Source: Gemmatimonadetes bacterium bin94 (GTDB lineage: Bacteria > Gemmatimonadota > Gemmatimonadetes > Longimicrobiales > Gaopeijiaceae). From it: DNA of 64,000 nt. The notes beneath the pieces were generated by a model. It saw only the letters and a program-made list of their open reading frames with translations. It had not been told where the DNA came from and searched no databases. Where the stretch lies: positions 1 through 64,000 of the forward strand of contig MPNE01000011.1 in NCBI GenBank assembly GCA_002238865.1, read 5' to 3'. This document shows, piece after piece, positions 8,162 to 17,218 of this stretch (the stretch's first letter is position 1; each line of letters starts with the position of its first letter). Made by a program: the position numbers and the translations under genes.

Positions 8162-9463
8162 CTACCGCACCTCCGCCGGCAATCTTCTGACCACGATGGT
8201 CGGCACGTCGAATTCGTCGCGCTCCACGTAGGCGGCGAGCCCGTCGGGTCCGAAGGCGGCAGGCATCTCGGCCGGGGGCAGCGTGCCCGCATACTCTCCG
8301 GCCGCATCGAATACGTCGATCGGGCCGGCGTTGTCCCAGGGATCCTCGCCCCGGCGCTGGATCCACAGCGCCCCGTTCCAGGTTGCCTTCAGGCCGCGCA
8401 CGACGGGGATCTCCTCGAAGAAGTCGCGCTTTTCGAGCGCGTCCCTGACCGCATCCATCATGCCCGAGGGCACCAGGGCACCCAGGTCGGCCATGGGCCC
8501 GCCTGCGTTCGCGGACTCTTCGTCGAATTGCCGGAGCTCTTCCTCGATCATCGCCGCCCGGATCCCGCGGGTCACGCCTTCGGGCTGGATGGGCCGGCTC
8601 AGCACGCTCACGGCCGCTCCATCCCTGCCAACCAGCTCGATCGAGTACGCCGAGGAATCGGAATAGGCGATCGTGCCGTCAGGGAGCACGTCCCAGATGA
8701 GTTGCGGCTCGAAGAATCTCCCCTCGCCCACGATCATTTCGGCCATCCTCGACGGGTCCATGGCGGTTTCAACGGTCATGGGGGCCGCAGGGCCATCCTC
8801 GGGCGGCGACCAGGCCTGCAGGATCCGCGTCGCGGAGACCATGTCACCGCCGAGGTCGACGCGCTCAAGCCCCCGGTCGTCGATCCCGGGCTCTTCGTCC
8901 GCGCCGGTCGCCTGTGCAATCATTCCCGAGATCCGGGACAGCCCCCCCGGCGCACCCTGCGCGAGCAGCGCGCCACCATCGGGATCGGGCCTGATCGCGC
9001 CCCGCACGGATGAGAATCCGGCCATTGGGCCATGGCCGTCGCTCATCTTCACGAACCGCAGCAGCTCTCCATCCGGATCGAAGAGCTGGTAGGCGTTGTG
9101 CCCCATATCCGCGACAGCGAAGCGTCCATCGCGCCAGACCACCTGCGCCATCGGGATGTTGAACTCTCCGGGCCCACCTCCCTGACGCCCCACGGTCCTG
9201 ACCAGCTCGCCGTTCCCGTCGATGACCGCGACCTGGAACAACTGGGGATCCAGGACGTACAGATTGCCCGATCCGTCGAACGCCAGGTCCGTGGGAGTGC
9301 TGAACTGGGCCCAATCGGGCGCGGTGGCGCCGCCCGCGCGGTAGACCTCCGCAAAGTCTGCGGGCAGCGGCCTGTCCTGCCCGCCGGCAGGGGGTGCGGC
9401 CGCGCTCGACGCCGAGAGCAGCGCGGTCGCGAGGGACAGTATCCGGATGGTTGAATCGTTCAC
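8162..9463 (-). CDS. Exported six-bladed beta-propeller (NHL-like) protein
   Basis: A 433-residue protein with an N-terminal signal (ILSLATALLSASSAAAPPAGG). Repeated strands such as PTDLAFDGSGNLYVLDPQLFQVAVIDGNGE, RQGGGPGEFNIPMAQVVWRDGRFAVAD and WDVLPDGTIAYSDSSAYSIE show an NHL/6-bladed propeller fold. No catalytic motif is visible. It may bind ligand or protein at the cell surface. It lies upstream of the regulatory-domain protein on the same strand with a 123-bp gap. Related proteins are often annotated only as 6-bladed beta-propeller. Confidence 0.75.
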   Translation of the reverse strand: MNDSTIRILSLATALLSASSAAAPPAGGQDRPLPADFAEVYRAGGATAPDWAQFSTPTDLAFDGSGNLYVLDPQLFQVAVIDGNGELVRTVGRQGGGPGEFNIPMAQVVWRDGRFAVADMGHNAYQLFDPDGELLRFVKMSDGHGPMAGFSSVRGAIRPDPDGGALLAQGAPGGLSRISGMIAQATGADEEPGIDDRGLERVDLGGDMVSATRILQAWSPPEDGPAAPMTVETAMDPSRMAEMIVGEGRFFEPQLIWDVLPDGTIAYSDSSAYSIELVGRDGAAVSVLSRPIQPEGVTRGIRAAMIEEELRQFDEESANAGGPMADLGALVPSGMMDAVRDALEKRDFFEEIPVVRGLKATWNGALWIQRRGEDPWDNAGPIDVFDAAGEYAGTLPPAEMPAAFGPDGLAAYVERDEFDVPTIVVRRLPAEVR

Positions 9464-9606
9464 TTAAGGTCCTCCCCTGGAAGAATGGCCCGAGCACGCC
9501 CGCCCGTCGGGTATTGAATGGTATACGTGCAATCTGGCGTGCCGCCTTCAGCAAGTTGTCATCGACCATCGGCAACAGCCGGCACGCGGTGCCGACCGAA
9601 CCCCGC

Positions 9607-9636
9607 TTTCGCCAGCGGGAACAAATGGCGTATTAT
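9607..9636 (+). promoter_or_regulatory. Weak promoter-like pair before accA
   Basis: TTTCGC (9607-9612) and TATTAT (9631-9636) are separated by 18 bp, in the only AT-rich patch between the divergent propeller gene and accA. The -10 is a good match and the -35 is poor. Transcription from here is inferred and would leave a leader of roughly 80 nt before the TTG start at 9721. Confidence 0.3.
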
Positions 9637-9720
9637 TCGGATTACCCCGTTGAGGTCGGATGGGTGCCGGGCAGCGAGTTGCCTGGAGTGCATCCAGCCC
9701 AACCTTGTGAGGAGCATACG

Positions 9721-10692
9721 TTGTCGTCCGCCGCACATCTCGCTTTCGAGCGGGACATTGTCGAAATAGAAGATCAGATTTCCCGGCTGCGGGAGATGGC
9801 TGCGAAGCGCGGCCTGGACGTTGCTGACGAGCTGCGTGTGCTGACCGCCAAGCTCGATGTCCTCCGCGACGAGACCTACCGCAATCTGACGCCGATGGAG
9901 CAGGTCCAGGTGGCCCGCCACCCCCGCCGCCCGTACACCCTGGACTACATCGACGGAATCTTCACCGACTGGTTCGAACTCAGGGGGGACCGGTGCTTCC
10001 GCAACGACGAGGCCATCGTCGGCGGGTGGGCCCGGCTGGACGACAAGTCGGTCATGGTGATCGGGCACCAGAAGGGCCGGGACATGAAGGAAAACCTTCG
10101 CCGCAACTTCGGGATGCCGCATCCGGAGGGGTATCGCAAGGCGCTCCGGCTGATGAAAATGGCCGCCAAGTTCGGACGGCCGGTGGTCACGCTCATCGAT
10201 ACCCCGGGCGCCTACCCCGGTTTCGGAGCCGAAGAGCGGGGCCAGGCGGAGGCGATCGCCACCAACCTCCGCGAGATGGCGCGCCTTCGCATCCCGACCA
10301 TCTCGGTCGTGATCGGGGAAGGTGGGTCCGGAGGTGCGCTGGCCCTCGGGGTCACGGACCGGATCCTCCTCCTTGAGCACGCGATCTACTCGGTGATTTC
10401 CCCGGAAGGGTGCGCCGCCATCCTCTGGCGTTCCGCCGACGAGCGGGAAAAGGCGGCCCAATCGCTGCGGCTCACGTCGACCGACCTCCTGGCGCTGGGC
10501 GTCGCGGACGAGGTCGTCGCCGAGCCCCCGGGGGGTGCCCACGCGGACCCCGACTCGACCATGGCGGCGCTGGGCGAGGCCCTGACCCGAAACCTGCGCG
10601 AACTTGCAGCCGTGGACGCCGACCGCCTCGTGACCGAGCGATGGGCGAAGTACGAGGCGCTCGGCACCTGGACCGAGCGGGACGGCGAGTAG
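9721..10692 (+). CDS. accA: Acetyl-CoA carboxylase carboxyltransferase subunit alpha
   Basis: Catalyses, with AccD, transfer of the carboxyl group from biotin to acetyl-CoA to make malonyl-CoA, the first committed step of fatty acid synthesis in the cytoplasm. The product is 323 residues, matching the usual length near 320. Family blocks are present: LAFERDIVEIEDQI at the start, RHPRRPYTLDYID, MVIGHQKGRDMKENLRRNFG, VTLIDTPGAYPGFGAEERGQ, IGEGGSGGALALGV and YSVISPEGCAAILW. A TTG start at 9721 is chosen because a strong AGGAG lies at 9710-9714 and the protein then begins where family members begin. An ATG at 9625 would add a non-homologous 32-residue leader. It heads a long co-directional gene run. 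Confidence 0.95.
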   Translation: MSSAAHLAFERDIVEIEDQISRLREMAAKRGLDVADELRVLTAKLDVLRDETYRNLTPMEQVQVARHPRRPYTLDYIDGIFTDWFELRGDRCFRNDEAIVGGWARLDDKSVMVIGHQKGRDMKENLRRNFGMPHPEGYRKALRLMKMAAKFGRPVVTLIDTPGAYPGFGAEERGQAEAIATNLREMARLRIPTISVVIGEGGSGGALALGVTDRILLLEHAIYSVISPEGCAAILWRSADEREKAAQSLRLTSTDLLALGVADEVVAEPPGGAHADPDSTMAALGEALTRNLRELAAVDADRLVTERWAKYEALGTWTERDGE

Positions 10693-10693
10693 C

Positions 10694-11530
10694 GTGGCCG
10701 GTTTCGCGGAGGTGAGTTTCAAGGGGACGCGCCGGGCGTACTACACTTTCGACGCGCTGGACCTCGCGCCGGGTGACCGTGTCATCGTGCAGGCCGACCG
10801 GGGCGAGGATCTGGGGCGGGTCACCGCGCTGGGCAGCATCGCCGAGCGAAAATGTTCGTCGTCGTCAGGGTGCTCGACCCCCGCGCCCACGCTGAGGGTG
10901 ATCCGCCGTGCCATCGCGGACGAGATCCGGCGTGCCGAGCACAAGCAGGACGACGAGGCGCGGGTGCGCGGAGAGACCCGGAAACATGTGGCGCGCCATC
11001 GCCTGAAGATGAAGGTCACCGAGACCGAATGGCAGTTCGATCGCAAGAAGCTGATCATCTACTTCACCGCCGAGAAGCGGGTGGACTTCCGCGCGCTCGT
11101 GCGCGACCTGGCGCAGGCGTTCCGCACCCGCATCGAGCTCAAGCAGATCGGTGTGCGGGACGAGGCCGCGCTGCTCGGGGGCGTGGGGCGGTGCGGGCGT
11201 GAGCTGTGCTGTTCCACCTGGCTGCCCGCGCTCAAGCCCGTCAGCCTCCAACTCGCCAAGGACCAGCGACTGTCGCTCAATCCGGCGCAGATTTCGGGGT
11301 GTTGCGGCCGCCTCATGTGCTGTCTCGTGTACGAGCACGACAGCTACGTGGAGGAGCGCCGGAAGTATCCCCGCGAGGGGAAGAAGATCAAGACGTCGCT
11401 CGGAGAGGAGACTGTCGTCAACATCAACATCTTCACGAAGATGATCACCCTGCGGCGCGACGAAGGCGGCCAGCGGGTGGTCGGCAAGGAGGACTTGAAA
11501 AGGGAGATCTCGACCCTTTCGAGGAGGTGA
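10694..11530 (+). CDS. PSP1 domain protein, RicT/YaaT-like
   Basis: A 278-residue protein with a GTG start 1 bp after the accA stop. The PSP1 domain covers about residues 60-200. It has the Cys clusters expected for the family: GRCGRELCCSTWLP and SGCCGRLMCCLVYE. In Bacillus the homologue RicT, with RicA and RicF, forms an Fe-S-binding complex that affects RNA processing by RNase Y, sporulation and biofilm formation. In other phyla the gene is common but little studied. An extra pair of Cys (RKCSSSSGCS, about residue 53) precedes the domain. The C-terminus carries the usual ETVVNINIFTKMITL strand. No RicA or RicF homologue is in the window. Confidence 0.88.
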   Translation: MAGFAEVSFKGTRRAYYTFDALDLAPGDRVIVQADRGEDLGRVTALGSIAERKCSSSSGCSTPAPTLRVIRRAIADEIRRAEHKQDDEARVRGETRKHVARHRLKMKVTETEWQFDRKKLIIYFTAEKRVDFRALVRDLAQAFRTRIELKQIGVRDEAALLGGVGRCGRELCCSTWLPALKPVSLQLAKDQRLSLNPAQISGCCGRLMCCLVYEHDSYVEERRKYPREGKKIKTSLGEETVVNINIFTKMITLRRDEGGQRVVGKEDLKREISTLSRR

Positions 11531-11534
11531 CTTC

Positions 11535-13334
11535 GTGCACGCAACCATACGTTCCCCCGTCCGGGGCTGTGCTGCGTTGGCCGTGTATGTCACGGTTGCC
11601 GGCTGCGCCGAGTCCGCGCCCCCGCCGGCCGACACGGGCCCGGCCGAACTCGCGGCGGTCGCCGAGGATGTGTGGCAGCGCCAGCTGGAAGTCGATCTGC
11701 GTGCCCGGGCCCGCGAAGGCCTGCGCCTGGAGCGGCTCCCGATCCCGACACTCGATCGAGCGGAGGCCGACGCCGAATTCAGCCGCAGCGTCCTCGATCG
11801 GCTCGAAGCGATCGACAGCGATGCGCTCGGGGTGCAGGACAGGCTCACCCGGGAGGTGCTTCAGCGGCGGGCATCGCTCGACATCGAGGGGCTTGATCAC
11901 TACTGGGTCATCACCAACGTGCTTACCCCCTATTCGTCCCCGATCGGGGGCTTCCGGGCGCTCTTCGCGATGGTGCCGGTGGACGATGCGCGGGGCCGAG
12001 AGGACTACCTGACGCTGCTGTCGCAGGTGCCGGAAGCGGTGGGTTTCGTTGAAGCGCTCGCGCGGGGGCAGATGGAACGGGGTGTCGTCGTGCCCGAACC
12101 CAACATGGACGCCGTGGTCGGGATTGTTCGTGCGAACGCCGCCCCGTTTGACGACGGTCCCTTCGCGGTGGCGTCGGCGCGCCTCGGGGCGGAGGGCGAC
12201 GGGAGCACCCCGGGGGGAGATGCGGCGGCATTTCTCGCCGCGGCCGCCGGCATCGTGGACGGGGAGATCAACCCCGCGCTGCAGCGCCTTGGCGACTTCC
12301 TGGACGGCGAGTACCGGGAGGCCGCGCCAGCCGAGGTGGGGCTGTCCCGGCAACCGGGTGGAGAGGCCGCGTACCGCTACCTGGTGCGGGTGCATACGAC
12401 CATGGACATCACGCCCGAGGAGATCCATCGGATCGGCCTGCAGAACGTCGCGGAACTGGAAGACCAGATGCTGGCGGTTCAGGCCCGTATCGGCTTCGAA
12501 GGCTCGATCGACGACTTCAGACGCCACATCCCCACCAATCCGGCGTACTTTCCCGAATCGGTGGAAGAGGTGAAGATGCGGCTCGAAACGCCGTCGTGGG
12601 AGTTCTTCGAGCAGGCGGACGAACTGTTCCTGACGAAGCCCGAGGCCCCCTTCGCCGCCCGCCGCCTGGACCCGGCCCTCGAAGGCTCCCAGACCTTCGG
12701 CTACTACAATCCGCCGACTCCGACCGACCCGGTCGGCTACTACAACTTCAACGGCTCCGACCTGGATCAGCGCAGCTGGCTGACGTACAAGGGGATCTCC
12801 TTCCACGAGCTCTTCCCGGGGCACCACTTCCACATCACCCGGCAGTACGCAAACACCGACCTGCCTGCCGTGCGCCGCAACGCGCTGCACACCGCGTACA
12901 CGGAAGGGTGGGGGATGTACTCGACCTTCCTGGGCATCGATTCGGGCTTTCTGGCGGACGATCCCCTGGGCGAGTACGGTGCATACATGATGGAGATCTT
13001 CGTTGCCACCCGGCTGGTTGTGGACACGGGGATGAACCTGCTGGGATGGACGCTCGAAGAGGGCCGGCAGTACATGCGCGACCACATCTTCGACTCCGAG
13101 ACCCAGATCGCGACCGAATCCCTGCGCTATTCGACCGACATGTGGGGCCAGGCGCTCGGGTACCAGATGGGGAAACGGGCCATCCTCGACCTTCGGCGGA
13201 GGGCGGAAGCCGCCCTCGGGGACGACTTTGATCTCCGCCGCTTTCACGAGGCCGTGCTGGCCCCCGGTTCACTGCCGATCGAAGTGCTGCAGAGTCACAT
13301 CGACCGTTTCATCGAAGAGGAGCGCGCGACGTAG
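11535..13334 (+). CDS. DUF885 family lipoprotein, putative zinc-type peptidase
   Basis: A 599-residue protein starting at GTG 11535, with a strong GAGGAGGT ribosome binding site overlapping the end of the preceding gene. The N-terminus is a lipoprotein signal ending AGC (about residue 24). The DUF885 domain fills the rest and contains the signature SFHELFPGHHFH (about residues 422-433), a HExxxGHH-type metal site, and TEGWGMYS downstream. DUF885 proteins are thought to be M32-like metallopeptidases, but activity is rarely shown. The location implies action in the periplasm or outer membrane, perhaps supplying peptides alongside the M20 enzyme encoded 2 bp downstream. Confidence 0.88.
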   Translation: MHATIRSPVRGCAALAVYVTVAGCAESAPPPADTGPAELAAVAEDVWQRQLEVDLRARAREGLRLERLPIPTLDRAEADAEFSRSVLDRLEAIDSDALGVQDRLTREVLQRRASLDIEGLDHYWVITNVLTPYSSPIGGFRALFAMVPVDDARGREDYLTLLSQVPEAVGFVEALARGQMERGVVVPEPNMDAVVGIVRANAAPFDDGPFAVASARLGAEGDGSTPGGDAAAFLAAAAGIVDGEINPALQRLGDFLDGEYREAAPAEVGLSRQPGGEAAYRYLVRVHTTMDITPEEIHRIGLQNVAELEDQMLAVQARIGFEGSIDDFRRHIPTNPAYFPESVEEVKMRLETPSWEFFEQADELFLTKPEAPFAARRLDPALEGSQTFGYYNPPTPTDPVGYYNFNGSDLDQRSWLTYKGISFHELFPGHHFHITRQYANTDLPAVRRNALHTAYTEGWGMYSTFLGIDSGFLADDPLGEYGAYMMEIFVATRLVVDTGMNLLGWTLEEGRQYMRDHIFDSETQIATESLRYSTDMWGQALGYQMGKRAILDLRRRAEAALGDDFDLRRFHEAVLAPGSLPIEVLQSHIDRFIEEERAT

Positions 13335-13336
13335 CC

Positions 13337-14914
13337 ATGATCCCTTCCGTCCAGGCACTGCGGGCCGGGTGCGTCGCCATCGCGCTCGCCGCCGGGTTCC
13401 TCGTCCCCCCGGCCCCCCTCGCAGCCCAGTCCGGCGCCGACCTCGCGCAGGCGTACCGGCAGAGCCACGAGGCCGAGATCGTCCGTGACTTCGCCGAGCT
13501 GCTGACCTACCCGAACCGCGCTCGCGACACCGAAGACATTACCCGGGCCGCGCTCTTCATCCGCGACCGCCTGCGCGAAGCGGGTGCCGACTCGGAGCTG
13601 CTCACCCTCGACGGTGTGGCGCCCCTCGTCTACGGCGAGCTGAACACGCCTGGCGCCACGCGCACGCTGGGCATCTATGTGCACTATGACGGGCAGCCGG
13701 TGGATCCGGCCAACTGGACGCATCCTCCCTTCGAACCCACCCTCTACTCCGCCTCGATGGAAGCGGGCGGCGAGCCCATCCCGTTCCCCGCGCCGGGCGA
13801 GGGCGTGGACCCGAACTGGCGCATCTACGCGCGTTCCGCCGGCGACGACAAGGCGCCCATCGCGGCGGTCCTTACCGTGCTGGACGCGTTTCGCGAAGGG
13901 GGCGTGACGCCCACCTCGAACCTGGTGTTCTTCTTCGACGGCGAAGAGGAGGCGGGTTCGCGCAACCTGGGCCGCTACATGGAAATGCGCGCCGGGAAGC
14001 TCGACGAGATTGACATCTGGCTCTTCTTCGACGGGCCCGCGCACCAGAGCGGGAGGCCGCAGCTGACGTTCGGGGTGCGCGGCTCGATGGGGATGGAGGT
14101 GACGGTATACGGGGCCACCCGCAACCTGCACTCCGGCCACTACGGCAACTGGACGCCCGACACCGGCAGCATCCTCGCGCACCTCTTGGCTTCGATGAAG
14201 GACCGGGACGGCAACGTGCTGGTCGAAGGCTGGTACGACACCGCCGACCCCATCGGCGACGAGGAACGCGCGGCGCTGGAATCGATCCCGGACGTCGACC
14301 CGCAGCTGCGCCGGGAACTCGGGCTGGCGTGGACCGAGGGCGAGCCCGCGACGATCGCCGAGAGGCTGCTCCTTCCCGCGCTCAACGTCCGCGGCATCAC
14401 CAGCGGCAACACGGGGGCGCTGGCCCGCAACGTCATCCCCAACACGGCGGTGGCCGCGCTGGGTATCCGCCTGGTAAAGGGGAACGAACCCGCTCACCTG
14501 CGCCAGCTCGTTGTAGACCACATCGAGAAGCAGGGCTTTCATGTCGTGTCGGAAGACCCCGACATGGAGACGCGCCTTCGGTACCCGCGCATTGCAAAGG
14601 TGACGGGCGGGGGCGGGTCGCCGGCGGCCCGCACGGGCATGGCCAACAGCTACGTGCAGCAGGTGATCGGGGCGGCTTCGCGGGCCGCCGACCGCGCCTT
14701 CGGGCCCGGTTCCCTGGTGCTGGCCCCCGGGATGGGCGGCACGCTGCCGCTGCACCTCTTCACCGATGTCGCGGGGAAGCCCGCGATCGTGGTTCCGGTG
14801 GCCAATCATGACAACAACCAGCACGCCCCCGACGAGAACCTTCGCATCGGCAACCTCTGGTACGCGATCGACCTCTACGCCGCGCTGCTGACGATGCCGG
14901 GGGGCGTGTCGTGA
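13337..14914 (+). CDS. Exported M20 family metallopeptidase
   Basis: A 525-residue di-zinc peptidase with a cleavable signal (about residues 1-31, ending PLAAQ). M20 metal ligands are visible: His in YVHYDGQPVD (about 115), the bridging Asp in SAGDDKAPI (about 170), and the Glu pair in DGEEEAGS (about 203). A dimerisation domain with RNLHSGHYGNW follows. M20 enzymes remove amino acids from peptides or acylated amino acids. It follows the DUF885 gene by 2 bp and overlaps the next gene by 4 bp (GTGA), so it is translated in one operon with the ABC transporter and may feed it. Confidence 0.9.
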   Translation: MIPSVQALRAGCVAIALAAGFLVPPAPLAAQSGADLAQAYRQSHEAEIVRDFAELLTYPNRARDTEDITRAALFIRDRLREAGADSELLTLDGVAPLVYGELNTPGATRTLGIYVHYDGQPVDPANWTHPPFEPTLYSASMEAGGEPIPFPAPGEGVDPNWRIYARSAGDDKAPIAAVLTVLDAFREGGVTPTSNLVFFFDGEEEAGSRNLGRYMEMRAGKLDEIDIWLFFDGPAHQSGRPQLTFGVRGSMGMEVTVYGATRNLHSGHYGNWTPDTGSILAHLLASMKDRDGNVLVEGWYDTADPIGDEERAALESIPDVDPQLRRELGLAWTEGEPATIAERLLLPALNVRGITSGNTGALARNVIPNTAVAALGIRLVKGNEPAHLRQLVVDHIEKQGFHVVSEDPDMETRLRYPRIAKVTGGGGSPAARTGMANSYVQQVIGAASRAADRAFGPGSLVLAPGMGGTLPLHLFTDVAGKPAIVVPVANHDNNQHAPDENLRIGNLWYAIDLYAALLTMPGGVS

Positions 14915-16071
14915 CGGATCTGGGCGTGCCCGAAGCGGTGCGCGACACCGGCGGCGCCATAACGTCGACAGCCTCCGACAACCATGCGCACGTGGAGTTC
15001 GAGGGGGTCAGCAAGAGCTACGACGGGCGCACGCTGGTGGTGGAGGGTCTCGACCTCGGCGTCCGCAGGGGCGAGTTCGTCACCCTTCTGGGTCCTTCGG
15101 GGTCGGGGAAGACCACGATCCTGATGATGTTGGCGGGCTTTCAGACCCCCACGTCCGGAATCATCCGCATCGATGGCCGCTCTGTGCAGGATCTGCCGCC
15201 GCGCAGGCGCGGGATCGGGATGGTCTTTCAGAACTATGCCCTCTTCCCCCACATGACCGTCGGCCAGAACCTCGCGTTCCCGCTTGAAGTGCGGGGCATG
15301 GCGCTCGAACAGCGGGAAGAGCGGGTCGAGCGGGCCCTGGCGCTTGTGCGGCTGGAAGGTCTGGCGGATCGCCGGCCGGGACAGCTGTCCGGCGGGCAGC
15401 AGCAGAGGGTGGCGATCGCGCGCGCCCTGGTCTTCGAGCCGAGCCTGGTGCTGATGGACGAGCCCCTGGGTGCGCTGGACCGGAGCCTGCGGGAGGAGAT
15501 GCAGTACGAGATCCGCCGGATCCACCGGCAGCTGGGGGTTACGGTGGTCTACGTCACCCACGATCAGCAGGAGGCGATGGTCATGTCGGATCGCATCGCC
15601 GTGCTGAAAGAGGGCGTCATCGAGCAGATGGCGCCCCCCGAGACGCTGTACGAGGAGCCTGAGCGCGCTTTCGTCGCGCGGTTCATCGGCGAGAACAACC
15701 GGCTCCACGGGCGGGTCGTCACGGTGAACGGCGGACTGTGCGACGTGGAGACGGGCCGGGAGCGGATCCGCGCGTTGCAGATCACCGACTGCGAGCCGGG
15801 CGACCAGGTCACGCTGTCGATTCGCCCGGAGCGGGTAGCGGTGAACCCCGAGCCCGGGGTGTACGGCAATCAGGTCGGCGGCACCGTGCGGGATCTGGCG
15901 TTTCTGGGCGATCATCTGCGCGTACGCCTGGACGCGTGCGAGCGCCAGGATTTCGTCGCCAAGATCCCCAACATCGTGGGGCATGGCGGCATACTGGTCG
16001 GTGACACCGTGCGCATCGGGTGGACGGTTACCGACTGTCGGGTTCTCGACTACGAAAGGAAAGACGATTGA
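14911..16071 (+). CDS. ABC transporter ATP-binding protein, spermidine/putrescine (PotA) type
   Basis: A 386-residue ATPase. Walker A is GPSGSGKTT (about 61-69), the signature is LSGGQQQRV (about 160), Walker B is LVLMDEPLG (about 181-189), and the switch His is in YVTHDQQEAM. A C-terminal TOBE-type domain (NRLHGRVVTVNG and onward) is typical of PotA and other importers of this class. The GTG start overlaps the M20 stop by 4 bp. It energises uptake through the two permeases encoded at 17219-19316. The substrate may be a polyamine or another small cation. Sequence alone does not settle it. Confidence 0.92.
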   Translation: MTDLGVPEAVRDTGGAITSTASDNHAHVEFEGVSKSYDGRTLVVEGLDLGVRRGEFVTLLGPSGSGKTTILMMLAGFQTPTSGIIRIDGRSVQDLPPRRRGIGMVFQNYALFPHMTVGQNLAFPLEVRGMALEQREERVERALALVRLEGLADRRPGQLSGGQQQRVAIARALVFEPSLVLMDEPLGALDRSLREEMQYEIRRIHRQLGVTVVYVTHDQQEAMVMSDRIAVLKEGVIEQMAPPETLYEEPERAFVARFIGENNRLHGRVVTVNGGLCDVETGRERIRALQITDCEPGDQVTLSIRPERVAVNPEPGVYGNQVGGTVRDLAFLGDHLRVRLDACERQDFVAKIPNIVGHGGILVGDTVRIGWTVTDCRVLDYERKDD

Positions 16072-17216
16072 ACAGATCGATCAGTGACAGTCTCTGGCGG
16101 ACCCTGGTTTCCCGGTGCGGGCGGCCGGGCGCCAGCTGCGCGCTCGGCGCCCTTGCCCTGCTGGCCATTGCCATGCCCGCTCCCTGGGACAAGGCCGCCG
16201 GCCAGACGGTCACAACCGTTTCCTGGGGCGGCTCCTACGCGCGGGCCGTGAACGAGGGCATCAACATTCCGTTCACCGCGGCGACCGGGATTCGGGTGAA
16301 TGTGGAGGACTACAACGGCGGGCTGGCCCAGATCCGCGCTCAGGTGGACGTCGGCAACATCCATTGGGACGTGGTGGACCTCGAGATCGCCGACGCGGTG
16401 AGAGGGTGCGACGAGGGGCTGCTGGAACTGATCGACATCAACACGATGCCCGCCGGACCCGATGGGACACCCGCCGCCGATGACTTCATCCTCGAGAGCC
16501 AGACCGAATGCGGCGTCGGGGCCGTGTTCTGGTCGACCGTGTACGCCTACAATGCGGACAATATCCCCGGCGAGAAGCCCACGACGATCGAGGACTTTTT
16601 CGACCTCGAAGCGTTCCCGGGCCGGCGGGGAATGCGGCGCGTCCCGCAGGTGAACCTCGAATTCGCGCTGATGGCCGACGGAGTGCCCCTCGACCAGGTC
16701 TACGCAGTCCTGGACACGCCCGAGGGGCTGAACCGGGCTTTCCGCAAGCTCGAAACGATCAAGGATCAGGTGATCTGGTGGGAGGCCGGAGCGCAGCCGC
16801 CCCAGATGCTGGCCGATGGCGAAGTCGTCATGAGCACGGCATACAATGGACGCATTTTCAATGCACAAGTTCTGGAAGACCAGCCGTTCGTGATCGTGTG
16901 GGACGGGCAGCTCCTCGATGTCGGTCAGATCGGGATCGTCGCCGGCACTCCGAGGCTGGAAGCGGCGTTGCGCTACATCGCCTTTGCGACGAGCGCGCAG
17001 TCGCAGGCCGCGGTCGGACGTCGGATCTCCTATTCTCCCACCCGCAGATCCGGGGCGCCGCTGGTGACGACCCACGTCGAAGCGGGCGTGGACATGGCGC
17101 CTCACCTGCCCGCGAGTCCTGGCAACGTGGACCGGGCGCTGCGGTACGACTGGGAGTGGTGGGTCGACAACCAGGATGAGCTGAACGAGAGATTCAGCGC
17201 CTGGCTGGTACGCTGA
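16068..17216 (+). CDS. Periplasmic solute-binding protein of the polyamine-type ABC importer
   Basis: A 382-residue protein. A TTG start at 16068 is proposed: it overlaps the ATPase stop (TTGA) and is preceded by AAAGGAAAG. The N-terminus has a signal (LGALALLAIAMPAPWDKAAG, cleavage near residue 47). The mature part opens with TVTTVSWGGSYARAVNEGI, the usual start of PotD/YdcS-like family 1 binding proteins, and includes DVVDLEIADAVRGCDEGLL and a late QSQAAVGRRISYSPTRR. It would capture substrate in the periplasm and deliver it to the permeases. An ATG at 16020 lies within the ATPase gene and would delay the signal peptide, so it is less likely. Confidence 0.88.
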   Translation: MNRSISDSLWRTLVSRCGRPGASCALGALALLAIAMPAPWDKAAGQTVTTVSWGGSYARAVNEGINIPFTAATGIRVNVEDYNGGLAQIRAQVDVGNIHWDVVDLEIADAVRGCDEGLLELIDINTMPAGPDGTPAADDFILESQTECGVGAVFWSTVYAYNADNIPGEKPTTIEDFFDLEAFPGRRGMRRVPQVNLEFALMADGVPLDQVYAVLDTPEGLNRAFRKLETIKDQVIWWEAGAQPPQMLADGEVVMSTAYNGRIFNAQVLEDQPFVIVWDGQLLDVGQIGIVAGTPRLEAALRYIAFATSAQSQAAVGRRISYSPTRRSGAPLVTTHVEAGVDMAPHLPASPGNVDRALRYDWEWWVDNQDELNERFSAWLVR

Positions 17217-17218
17217 CA

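Noticed and set aside
9625-9720. Longer accA start at ATG 9625
   Set aside because: The added residues have no family counterpart, while a strong ribosome binding site and the family N-terminus point to TTG 9721.
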